A stretch of DNA of 64,000 bases from the NCBI GenBank assembly GCA_963716685.1, contig CAVQTR010000003.1:1054001-1118000 (forward strand), in the 5' to 3' direction. Source of the stretch: JALYXI01 sp963716685 (GTDB taxonomy: Bacteria > Acidobacteriota > Terriglobia > Bryobacterales > Bryobacteraceae). Numbering within the stretch: the first letter of the stretch is position 1; every line of letters begins with the position of its first letter. A program made the translations under genes and the position numbers. This document shows positions 18,090-25,997 of the stretch, piece by piece. The notes beneath the pieces were generated by a model. The model did no database searches and was not told where the DNA came from. It saw only the letters and a list, made by a program, of their open reading frames with translations.

Positions 18090-19328
18090 TTAATATGCAT
18101 GCGTCAGACAAACTTCGGACAGGCTCCAATCCAAAATGGGAGCAATCACACCGGGGCGACTGGAAGCGTTCAGAGAGTTCCAGTAAGGAGAGACACCGTG
18201 GTCAAGAATCATTTCGAATCCCACAGCTGCTCCGTCTCTGACCAGCCATTCTTCGTTGGCCCGAATATGCGGGACCACTTTGTAGGAGCCCGCGTTCAGA
18301 AGACCCGCGGGTATGGTGCAACGCCAGCGATTCAGCCCGGAGTGCGGCCGCAGGTTTGGTCGAACCGAACTTAGTAACTCGATTCCTTCGGAAGTGATTA
18401 GGTCAAAGCCGATCCTGATCTCAGGTATCACTCCGTTCGACTCAACCGCGAGCTCGACGGTGACGTCCTGGGAACTGGAGTAGATGCCGCTTTCACTTCC
18501 CCCGGACCTGACTTCAACTCCCCTCAGCCGAACGTTCTCGTCGCCGGGAGCGTCACCCTCCCAGTATCGTGATCCGCTGATTGCCGCGTTGGTAGATTCC
18601 AGGTAGCGCGCAACCACGGATCTGGTATCGCCAAAAGCAGCAACTCGTCCGCCTTTGATGTGCAACACGTTATCGCAAAGCGTTTGAATTGCCTGCAGGT
18701 TGTGACTGACGAAGACGACAGTGCGCTTCGATTCCGTAGCCACATCGTGTAACTTGCCAAGGCATTTCTTTTGGAAAGCGCTATCGCCTACCGCAAGAAC
18801 CTCGTCCACGATCAGGATATCGGGATCGAGGTGCGCCGCGACCGAGAAGGCGAGGCGCATGTACATCCCGGAGGAGTAGCGTTTCACCGGAGTATCGAGA
18901 AAGTCTTCCACGCCGGCAAACTCCACGATCTCATCGAACCTTTTGCGAATATCCGATCGTTTCATCCCGATGATGACGCCATTGAGGAAGATATTTTCGC
19001 GGCCGGTTAGTTCCGGGTGAAAGCCCGTCCCGACCTCCAGCAAAGAGCCGACCCTGCCAAAAATTTCGACCGAGCCGCTTGAGGGCTCGGTGATGCGAGA
19101 AAGGATTTTGAGCAGTGTGCTCTTACCAGCGCCGTTGTCGCCAATGATTCCGGTTACCTGTCCTCTGCCTACTTCGAAGGAAACATCCTGAAGTGCCCAG
19201 AACTGAGTCCGCTGACCTCTCTGAAGCTTTTTTCGCCAGCCTGAGCCGGCCGCAGCGGATCTACCGAGGCTGTAAACCTTGCCGAGGTTCCGCGCGTTGA
19301 TTGCGATATCGCTCGTTCCGGTTGGCAT
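18090..19328 (-). CDS. wzt: Wzt-like ABC exporter ATPase with sugar-binding domain
   Basis: The ATP-hydrolysing subunit of a polysaccharide ABC exporter, 412 residues. Walker A is GDNGAGKST (residues about 63-71). The ABC signature is in RYSSGMYMRLAF, Walker B is ILIVDEVLAVGD, and the switch His is in VFVSHNLQAI. After residue 240 comes a separate beta-rich domain typical of Wzt proteins, which read the finished glycan end before export. A second ATPase of the same design lies on the other side of the permease (20199-21446), and the two differ most in this domain. Confidence 0.9.
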   Translation of the reverse strand: MPTGTSDIAINARNLGKVYSLGRSAAAGSGWRKKLQRGQRTQFWALQDVSFEVGRGQVTGIIGDNGAGKSTLLKILSRITEPSSGSVEIFGRVGSLLEVGTGFHPELTGRENIFLNGVIIGMKRSDIRKRFDEIVEFAGVEDFLDTPVKRYSSGMYMRLAFSVAAHLDPDILIVDEVLAVGDSAFQKKCLGKLHDVATESKRTVVFVSHNLQAIQTLCDNVLHIKGGRVAAFGDTRSVVARYLESTNAAISGSRYWEGDAPGDENVRLRGVEVRSGGSESGIYSSSQDVTVELAVESNGVIPEIRIGFDLITSEGIELLSSVRPNLRPHSGLNRWRCTIPAGLLNAGSYKVVPHIRANEEWLVRDGAAVGFEMILDHGVSPYWNSLNASSRPGVIAPILDWSLSEVCLTHAY

Positions 19329-19335
19329 TGGGCGA

Positions 19336-20181
19336 TTAGATCAGGTCGGCGAATCGCCGTTCCGTGCGGCGGAAAAACAATGCTCCGGTGACGAGAGTGA
19401 AAAGTGCCACGACGGAGGAAACCAGCAACAGGTTATCCGGCCGGGCGTGCGCTCCGAGAATAGCCCAGCGGAACCCTTCTACCACGCCGACCATCGGGTT
19501 CAGCGCATAAACGGTATGCCATGGCTCATGCAGCAGACTGCTGGGATAGGCGATAGGGGTCGCGAACATCCACATCTGCACCAGAAATGGCAGCGTGTGC
19601 CTGACGTCCCGGTACTCGACGTTGAGAGCCGCCAGCCAAAGTCCGGCTCCCAGAGAACTGACGAAAGCGAGCAGAAGGAACAGCGGAATCCATATAACCG
19701 TTAGCTGAATGCTCAGGCGGTACCAGAGGATCATAACGATCAGCAGACAAAAAGCGAGACAGAAATCGATCACTCCGCCCATTACGGCAGCTGTAGGAAC
19801 CAGGAGCCGGGGAAAATAAATTTTGGTGATCAGCTGGGAGTTATTCACCAGGCTGTTGGCAGATTGAGTCAGACCGTTACTAAAGAACATCCAGGGTACC
19901 AGCGCGATGAAGGCGAAGACTGGATAAGGAACGCCATCCGAAGGCACCTTTGCCAGTCGCCCGAAAAACAGGCTGAAGATTACCATGGTAAACAGCGGTT
20001 GCAGCAACGCCCACGAAGCTCCGAGGAGAGTCTGTTTGTACCGTACTTTGACTTCACGCCAAGTTAAGAAGTACAGTAACTCCCGCCTCTGCCAGATATC
20101 ACCGAGGTTGATTCCCAGCCATCCGGAAGAAGCCTGGATACGTGTGACAGAAAGAGAAGAAAGAAGAGGAGAAGAAGTCAT
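19336..20181 (-). CDS. wzm: Wzm-like polysaccharide ABC exporter permease
   Basis: The membrane subunit of the exporter, about 281 residues with six hydrophobic segments, starting FLTWREVKVRYKQTLLGASWALLQ, a family signature. The loop LNVEYRDVRHTLPFLVQMWM and the ending FFRRTERRFADLI are also typical of ABC-2 type permeases that move polysaccharide across the inner membrane. The start is uncertain. I use the ATG at 20181. A GTG at 20217 would overlap the upstream ATPase gene by 19 bases and add 12 residues. It lies between two Wzt-like genes. Confidence 0.88.
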   Translation of the reverse strand: MTSSPLLSSLSVTRIQASSGWLGINLGDIWQRRELLYFLTWREVKVRYKQTLLGASWALLQPLFTMVIFSLFFGRLAKVPSDGVPYPVFAFIALVPWMFFSNGLTQSANSLVNNSQLITKIYFPRLLVPTAAVMGGVIDFCLAFCLLIVMILWYRLSIQLTVIWIPLFLLLAFVSSLGAGLWLAALNVEYRDVRHTLPFLVQMWMFATPIAYPSSLLHEPWHTVYALNPMVGVVEGFRWAILGAHARPDNLLLVSSVVALFTLVTGALFFRRTERRFADLI

Positions 20182-20198
20182 CTGCGAGGGTAATCCGG

Positions 20199-21446
20199 TT
20201 ATGCGACCAGCTGCCACGGCAGGTCTTTCTGAATGATACCAGAGGCCTGCTCATTCCTATTGAATAAGCCAGAAATTTCAAAACGAACAACCGCATCTCC
20301 ATTCACAATCCAGTAAGAATTGTGGATGCTTAACTTAGGGGATATATAGTATTCTCCGGCGCCCAGAAGTCCCGCGGGAATTCGGCAGTGCCATATGTTG
20401 TCTCCCAGCCGGAGCACCGGACAATCATGCTCGGCCATGTCCGTTTGATAACTGCGCAGGACCGTTATGCCGTCAGGGGTCACTATGTCAAACCCGATGC
20501 AGAGACCACTCCGCACTACCTTCGCTTCGAATCCGATCGCGACGGAGATATCTTCCGAATTACGGAATACCCCTTGTTCGCCAGTTCGTGACGTTGCGGA
20601 GACCGAATGAAGGCGGAACTCAGCGTCTCCCGGGCGATCGGTCTGCCAGACGCGGCTGCTGGCGGCCGAACTGATTTGCGCAAGGTACCTGCCGATCACG
20701 GAGCGTGGACCGCCGGAGTCAATTAACCTGCCATGGTCCATGTGCAGAACACGGCTGCACAGGCTTTGAACAGCCTGCATATCATGGCTGACGAACAGCA
20801 CGGTGCGTCCCGAGTCCGCGGCAATCTGTTTCAGACGAGTCAGGCACTTTCGCTGAAAGGAGACATCGCCCACCGCAAGAACTTCGTCCACCAGCAGCAG
20901 ATCAGGCTCCAGATGAGCTGCCACGGCAAACGCCAGGCGCATGTACATACCGGAGGAGTATCGCTTTACCGGCACGTCCAGAAACTTCTCGACTTCAGAG
21001 AAGGCAACGATCTCGTCGAATTTGCGATGAACCTCCGATTGGTGCATACCCAGAATGGCGCCGTTTAGAAAGACGTTTTCGCGGCCTGTGAGATCCGGGT
21101 GAAAACCTGTTCCGACTTCCAGCAGAGAACCGACCCGGCCCTGGACTTCCGCGAAGCCGGTACTCGGCTCGGTTACTCGCGAGAGCAGCTTCAGCAGGGT
21201 ACTCTTGCCGGCTCCATTCCCCCCAATTACGCCTACCACCTCGCCGCGCTGGATCTCAAACGAGACATCCCGCAGGGCATGAAAGATCTGTCTCGTTTGC
21301 CTTTCGCGATTGCCTCGCGTCAAGATGCGGAAAGGAGAAGTTACTGCGGCGGCAAGCGCATCTCGGAGCGTTCGCCCGGAGTGTCGGTCCGAACTGATCT
21401 GGTAGGTCTTGCCGAGATTCCGGACACGGATGGCGATATCCTTCAT
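20199..21446 (-). CDS. wzt: Second Wzt-like ABC exporter ATPase
   Basis: A 415-residue ATPase with Walker A GGNGAGKST (residues about 75-83), signature RYSSGMYMRLAF, Walker B LLLVDEVLAVGD and VLFVSHDMQAV. Compared with its neighbour it has a longer N-terminal loop (residues 20-52) and a different C-terminal domain, although both contain the core block IPAGLLGAGEYYISPKL or its equivalent. The permease gene follows directly. A heteromeric ATPase pair, or two alternative ATPases sharing one permease, is possible. The sequence does not decide between them. Confidence 0.9.
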   Translation of the reverse strand: MKDIAIRVRNLGKTYQISSDRHSGRTLRDALAAAVTSPFRILTRGNRERQTRQIFHALRDVSFEIQRGEVVGVIGGNGAGKSTLLKLLSRVTEPSTGFAEVQGRVGSLLEVGTGFHPDLTGRENVFLNGAILGMHQSEVHRKFDEIVAFSEVEKFLDVPVKRYSSGMYMRLAFAVAAHLEPDLLLVDEVLAVGDVSFQRKCLTRLKQIAADSGRTVLFVSHDMQAVQSLCSRVLHMDHGRLIDSGGPRSVIGRYLAQISSAASSRVWQTDRPGDAEFRLHSVSATSRTGEQGVFRNSEDISVAIGFEAKVVRSGLCIGFDIVTPDGITVLRSYQTDMAEHDCPVLRLGDNIWHCRIPAGLLGAGEYYISPKLSIHNSYWIVNGDAVVRFEISGLFNRNEQASGIIQKDLPWQLVA

Positions 21447-21459
21447 GTGCTCCGCGACC

Positions 21460-23811
21460 TCATGAACTCGCGGTCTCGGTGCCCGAGGAGACCCGTTCGT
21501 ACGAACTGTAGGAATCGTAATAGTAGTTGCTGGCTGCCGACCCCCGCGGACCCGGCTGCCAGTCGTTCAGGATAGTGCCGACGATGGGAATGCCGTCTTC
21601 GGCGATGCGCTGTGCGGTCGCTTGCACATTCTCGCGGGAACTGATTCCCGAGCGAACGATCAGGATGACGCCGTCTGAGAACTGACCGAGCAGTCGCGCG
21701 TCGGAGAACTGCAGTGTAGGGGCGGTGTCCACCAGGACGAAATCGTATTCTTTTCTCAGGCGGGAAAAAATTTCCGAGACTCGCCGGGAGAACAGCATCT
21801 CGCCGAGCCTTTGCAGTTCCATATCGCCGCTCGAGAGCAGCGACAGGTTGGCGATGTTCGTTGGCTTCACATATCGCTGCAGAACAATTTCGCCGACTGG
21901 CGTGGGGCTGTCGTACAGATCGGAGAGTCCGTTGCTTCGATCCATACGGAACAGGGAGTGCAGACGGGGCGCACGCAGATCGGCATCCACCATAAGAACG
22001 CGCTTGCCTGTTTCGGCCATGGCGACACCCAGGTTCCCGATCAAGGTGGTCTTCCCCTCAGCTGGGCTCGCACTGGTGACGACGAGCATTTGATGAAGTT
22101 CCCCATTGCCGTGGACCAGGATGGACGTGACTGCATGACGGATCGACTCGGCGAGAAACGGCTGTTTCGACCAGGACGTAAGATCGGGAACACCGATTTG
22201 CTCCCGGCGTGGACCGATCCGCAGGGTGCGCAGGCTGAACGGAGCTTCCTTTCGGAGCGAGCCGTCGGACAGGAACGCCGGGATGATGCCAAGTTCGGGA
22301 ATATTCAGTGCATTGCCCGTATCTCCAGGGGAGGCGAAGACGCGGCTTAGCTTTTTGACCCGCAGTGTCTCCCGGGTAATCAGGAGGGCGCCGACCAGCG
22401 CCGCGCCCAGGGATGTTGCCATCGAGATGTCGCGAGCAGGTTGCGGTTTCAAAGGTGTGTGAATCGGCGTGGCGGGATCGATCACGCGGCCAAGACTGGT
22501 TGGCACTGCTGCGGTAAGCTCCATCGAGTTGTATTGATCCGACAGCTGGTTGTAAGCCAGCCGCGAAGACTCGGCATCGCGCTTCAGTGCGGTGAACTGC
22601 GCCGCGCCGTCGCTTTCCGATGCGACCACGCGAGCCTGTGCGTTGTAAGCGCTGGTCATGAGCTTTTCGCGTTTTTGCGCGGCCTCATAATCGTTTTGGA
22701 TTCGCTGGACCAAGTTCGCTTTCTCGCGTTTCAGGGTGGCTTCCAATTCGGCGATTTCTGAATCGATTCGCCGGACCTTTACGTGTTCCGGTGTCAGAGT
22801 TGCGGTAAGGTTCGCCCGCTCTTTGCGCAGACTGGTTATCGACGTTGTCAGAGCTTTCAAGCTGCCGTCATCCAGGATCTCCGGGAGGGTGTCTACGGGG
22901 CTCGACCGCGCGAGGTCGTTGCGCGACTGCTTGGCAATTCTTTCGTTCTGGCTGGCCGCTAGTGCATCCTGCAGATCCTTCAGCTTGCTGGTCGCGAGCG
23001 TATTCTGCTCCAGGACAAATGGAAGCCCCTGCCTTTTGATGAACTCCTGGAGCTTGGCGTCGGCTTCGCCCATCTTGCCCTTAGCGTCTTCCAACTGTGT
23101 GCCGAGCCACTGGAGGGTTCGCGTTGCCGCACTGGACCGCACCTGCTGGCTTTGTGAGATATATTCAGCAGCAAGCGCGTTCACGAAAGAAGCCGCGATG
23201 TCGGCGGAAATCGAATCGCAATTCAGGTTGATCAGGTGGGTGGTGCCAACCTGGCGGGCGGAGATGCTCAAAGCCGCCGCACTCACCGATTCCCGGAGGA
23301 ATTCCAGGTTGTCCTGCGGAATCAGGCGGAACCTGTTGCGAATCTTGCTCACGAAGCCCGATACAGGCGGCGCAATGGGCGGCGATTCGAGGGACACGCG
23401 TTCTATAGCTTTGCGGATGAGGGCGGGCCCGGTCATAATCCGCAGCTGCGTCTGAATGTTGGCGCTGTTCACCATATAACTTTCAGCAGCCTGTGGATCG
23501 AGTGAGCCCTTTCCCAGGAACGACGTGTTGGGCGCGGTGAGTTCGAGAGTGGTATCGGCGCGGTAGGTGGGAACCTGTTTGACGACCATCAGAACGCCGA
23601 TGGTGGCACCGAGAACGGCACCGGCGATGATGAGAAACTTACCAGCCCAGAGAGCCTGTGGATAATTGGACTTTTCTTCCGGGCGTTTCGCAAGGCCCAT
23701 CATCGTGGGACCCGGCTTGTAGGGCACTGGCCGCAGTAGATCGGCTGTAGCCGTGCGGACGCGTGCTACTGCGCTTTCGGATTTTGGAGTCGTGTCTTCC
23801 ATTTCTTTCAC
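21460..23811 (-). CDS. wzc: Wzc-like chain-length regulator and tyrosine autokinase
   Basis: A 783-residue inner-membrane protein that controls polymer length and export by phosphorylating its own tyrosines. Order: short cytoplasmic N-terminus, first membrane helix (FLIIAGAVLGATIGVLMVV, about residues 50-70), Wzz-type periplasmic part, long coiled-coil stretch (about 200-420), second membrane helix, then a BY-kinase domain. The kinase has Walker A SPAEGKTT, Walker A' VLMVDADLR and Walker B FVLVDTAPT. The tail ends in a Tyr cluster, SNYYYDSYSSYERVSS (five Tyr). Its start overlaps the upstream wza-like gene as ATGA. Confidence 0.92.
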   Translation of the reverse strand: MKEMEDTTPKSESAVARVRTATADLLRPVPYKPGPTMMGLAKRPEEKSNYPQALWAGKFLIIAGAVLGATIGVLMVVKQVPTYRADTTLELTAPNTSFLGKGSLDPQAAESYMVNSANIQTQLRIMTGPALIRKAIERVSLESPPIAPPVSGFVSKIRNRFRLIPQDNLEFLRESVSAAALSISARQVGTTHLINLNCDSISADIAASFVNALAAEYISQSQQVRSSAATRTLQWLGTQLEDAKGKMGEADAKLQEFIKRQGLPFVLEQNTLATSKLKDLQDALAASQNERIAKQSRNDLARSSPVDTLPEILDDGSLKALTTSITSLRKERANLTATLTPEHVKVRRIDSEIAELEATLKREKANLVQRIQNDYEAAQKREKLMTSAYNAQARVVASESDGAAQFTALKRDAESSRLAYNQLSDQYNSMELTAAVPTSLGRVIDPATPIHTPLKPQPARDISMATSLGAALVGALLITRETLRVKKLSRVFASPGDTGNALNIPELGIIPAFLSDGSLRKEAPFSLRTLRIGPRREQIGVPDLTSWSKQPFLAESIRHAVTSILVHGNGELHQMLVVTSASPAEGKTTLIGNLGVAMAETGKRVLMVDADLRAPRLHSLFRMDRSNGLSDLYDSPTPVGEIVLQRYVKPTNIANLSLLSSGDMELQRLGEMLFSRRVSEIFSRLRKEYDFVLVDTAPTLQFSDARLLGQFSDGVILIVRSGISSRENVQATAQRIAEDGIPIVGTILNDWQPGPRGSAASNYYYDSYSSYERVSSGTETASS

Positions 23812-24806
23812 AGGCGTGTTGCGAGCACAACGGCCAGGCTGATCGCAATCGGAAGGGCGACCAATAGCCCCTTGCCAAAGCTCTGTTTAAATCCCTTTTT
23901 CTGAGGGATATACAGCAAGTCGTTGGGGAGGACCGGGAAGTCGGCGTCCTTGCCGTCAAAGATGCGGGTCAGATTGAGCGGAATTTCGGCGCGCTTGTCG
24001 GTGTTAAGCACCGGCCGGAGAATCCATGCCCGGGTACCCTGCGCGCCAGGCGCCAGGCCTCCCGCGAGGGACACCAGCTGTGAAACTGACATTGAGTCCT
24101 TTTCGAGCAAATCGATGCCGCCAACTTTGCCGATGGCGCCGTTGACGTAGATGAGTTCGGCTTTCTCGACCGTGACGACGTCGAACGGTTGCAGCACGAT
24201 GTCCTCCGCGGGGTTGACGTTGTCCCGAAGACTGCCCAGGCTGATGCGCACGGATGACCCTTTGCCGTCCGGCGTATCCACGGCATTGGGCAGAGGAATG
24301 GGGCCAACCTCCTTGCGGCGCGCCACCTTAATAAAGCGGCTTGCATTCGGCTGTAGTCCGCCGATGGCGGACAGCATTTCCACCAGAGTGCGGCGGCCCT
24401 GCAGCGGATAAATGCCGGGCTTCTGAAAGGCGCCCACGAAAAATACCGGCTCGCTGCGAAACTGCGTGATGCTGATGGTGACGCGCGGCTCTTTCACATA
24501 CTTCCGCAGCAGAGCCACCAGTTTCGTTTCGAGCTGAGAAACCGTGAGGCCGGAAACGGGCACCAGGCCCAGAACCGGGACATTAATATTGCCGTCTCCG
24601 TCGACCATTACCGGCCGGTCGCCGATTTCATCCATTTCAAATGCGCGAATCAGGATCTGATCGCCCGGAGCCAAAACATAACTGGGGCGAAGGTTGTCAC
24701 CGCTCGGGACTGCCGGCACCGTTGTCGCCGCCGGCGTTGCGGCTGGCGGCTGGGCCTGCAGCATCGTAGCTGCCGCGCCTGCGATTAGTAAGAAACGGAG
24801 TTTCAA
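23808..24806 (-). CDS. wza: Wza-like polysaccharide export protein
   Basis: An exported protein of 332 residues expected to form the outer-membrane or periplasmic channel for the polysaccharide. After a signal peptide (FLLIAGAAATMLQAQ) comes the polysaccharide-export domain (YVLAPGDQILIRAFEMDEIG, GDGNINVPVLGLVPVSGLT), then SLBB-type domains (VFFVGAFQKPGIYPL, LIYVNGAIGKVGG). A hydrophobic C-terminal helix (LLVALPIAISLAVVLA) follows. The TTG at 24806 is favoured. A full GGAGGTGAT sits just upstream, and the TTG overlaps the previous stop as TTGA. It lacks a lipoprotein Cys, unlike E. coli Wza. Confidence 0.88.
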   Translation of the reverse strand: MKLRFLLIAGAAATMLQAQPPAATPAATTVPAVPSGDNLRPSYVLAPGDQILIRAFEMDEIGDRPVMVDGDGNINVPVLGLVPVSGLTVSQLETKLVALLRKYVKEPRVTISITQFRSEPVFFVGAFQKPGIYPLQGRRTLVEMLSAIGGLQPNASRFIKVARRKEVGPIPLPNAVDTPDGKGSSVRISLGSLRDNVNPAEDIVLQPFDVVTVEKAELIYVNGAIGKVGGIDLLEKDSMSVSQLVSLAGGLAPGAQGTRAWILRPVLNTDKRAEIPLNLTRIFDGKDADFPVLPNDLLYIPQKKGFKQSFGKGLLVALPIAISLAVVLATRL

Positions 24807-25078
24807 ATCACCTCCCGACACACCGAACCGGCGCCCTGACTCAAAATTTTCAAGTGGCCGGTTATCTCCGATATGCTGCGTTCCAGCGCTCCCAATCTGC
24901 GCGAAAGCTCGTCGTAGGGAGAACTTCCGGTTTCCTGAAGCAATGCGTGGATCGCGGACCGGGCCAGTTCTGAAACGCTCCGCGCGCCATTCACTTCGCG
25001 CAGCCCGCACAATTTAGAAAACTCGTCCTCCGAGATCCGGAAGTAAACCACGCGCGTTCTATTTTTTATGTTAGGCAT
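24803..25078 (-). CDS. Ribbon-helix-helix DNA-binding protein
   Basis: A 91-residue protein and first gene of the exopolysaccharide operon. Residues about 9-45 fit the ribbon-helix-helix pattern: strand RVVYFRIS, helix EDEFSKLCGLREVNG, turn, helix SVSELARSAIHALLQE. The rest may form a coiled coil (ELSRRLGALERSISEITGHL). Such proteins usually bind inverted repeats as dimers and often control their own operon. An inverted repeat ATTCT-ATA-AGAAT lies at 25100-25112, just upstream. I chose the ATG at 25078. A TTG six bases earlier is possible. Regulation of the operon is inferred. Confidence 0.7.
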   Translation of the reverse strand: MPNIKNRTRVVYFRISEDEFSKLCGLREVNGARSVSELARSAIHALLQETGSSPYDELSRRLGALERSISEITGHLKILSQGAGSVCREVI

Positions 25079-25099
25079 TGTCAAGCGTTTGCGGCGGAA

Positions 25100-25148
25100 A
25101 TTCTATAAGAATAGATCCAACCTATCATTCTAATTTTACAAGTGTCAA
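25100..25148 (-). promoter_or_regulatory. Promoter and operator candidate for the exopolysaccharide operon
   Basis: On the minus strand a perfect TTGACA (25148-25143) is followed after 18 bases by TAGGTT (25124-25119), a reasonable sigma-70 pair. Three copies of the half-site AGAAT/ATTCT lie around it, at about 25131-25127, 25112-25108 and 25104-25100. The last two form an inverted repeat with a three-base centre, overlapping the predicted transcript start. The first gene of the operon encodes a ribbon-helix-helix protein that could bind here. Confidence 0.5.
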
Positions 25149-25190
25149 TAGCTCGTTGGGCAACAGGAATTCATAGGCGAAAAGAGCGAT

Positions 25191-25997
25191 TTACTTCGCC
25201 CGGGCAAAGCTGGTGCGTTGCGAATAGGCGGCCGAAACGCCCGCGGACTGGGGCGCGGTAAGCAGCAGCGGGTCGCACGGCACCACTCCCTGCCGGCATC
25301 TTTCGAAATTGCGCTGCCTGCCTTCCGCCTGCACTTTAGTGGTTTCTGCCGGGGTCAAGGCCAGGGGATCGCAATGGTTCTTACCTTCCATGCATTCCTG
25401 CAGATTCTTACGCCTTCCCGCTTCATCAATGGCACGGCTCTGTTCCGCCGTCAGCTCGATGGGATTGCAGCTCGCAAGAGACTGCCGACAATTCTCCACG
25501 TTTCGCGCCACGCGGGCGTCGTGTACGCGCTTCAGTTCCTCCGGGGAGAGAGCAAGAGGATCGCAGTGCGCCGAATTCTCCATGCACTGGTCAAAGTTGC
25601 GCTTCAGCTGTTCCCGGTGCACTCCAGCGGACTCGGCACGAGAAAGAATAGTTGGATCGCAGCGGGAACTTCCGGACAAGCAGTTTTGCCGGTTGCGCTC
25701 CACCCAGCCTTTCTTGACCTCCGCTGCCTGCGCAGGGGTGAGCATCACAGGGTCGCAGGAAGAAGCAAAGCTGGCGCAGCGCTCGTAATTGCGGCTTTGC
25801 ACCATGGCGGAAATGGTATTGCGCTCGGCCGGTGTCAGCTGCGAAAGGTCACAGAGCCGCTGGCCCTTTTCGCAGGCCTGCAGATTGCGCTCGGCCGCGT
25901 TGGGAGGCTGGGGCTTTTGCGCGCCCGCCGCCGCGCTCAGCAGCAGCAGAAAAGCGGAACAGGTGCGCGCCGGACGCATGTCAGCCAACAGCCGCAT
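25191..25997 (-). CDS. Secreted protein of seven 32-residue Cys repeats
   Basis: A 268-residue protein with a signal peptide (SAFLLLLSAAAGAQ). The rest is seven tandem repeats of exactly 32 residues, each close to R-N-x3-C-x6-C-D-P-x2-L-T-P followed by a charged helix. Each repeat has two Cys with six residues between them, so 14 Cys in the mature part. A disulfide-stapled helical array outside the cytoplasm is the simplest reading. I do not recognise a named family. The ATG at 25997 has GGAG nine bases upstream. It overlaps the glycosyltransferase gene before it by 17 bases and precedes the exopolysaccharide operon. Confidence 0.75.
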   Translation of the reverse strand: MRLLADMRPARTCSAFLLLLSAAAGAQKPQPPNAAERNLQACEKGQRLCDLSQLTPAERNTISAMVQSRNYERCASFASSCDPVMLTPAQAAEVKKGWVERNRQNCLSGSSRCDPTILSRAESAGVHREQLKRNFDQCMENSAHCDPLALSPEELKRVHDARVARNVENCRQSLASCNPIELTAEQSRAIDEAGRRKNLQECMEGKNHCDPLALTPAETTKVQAEGRQRNFERCRQGVVPCDPLLLTAPQSAGVSAAYSQRTSFARAK

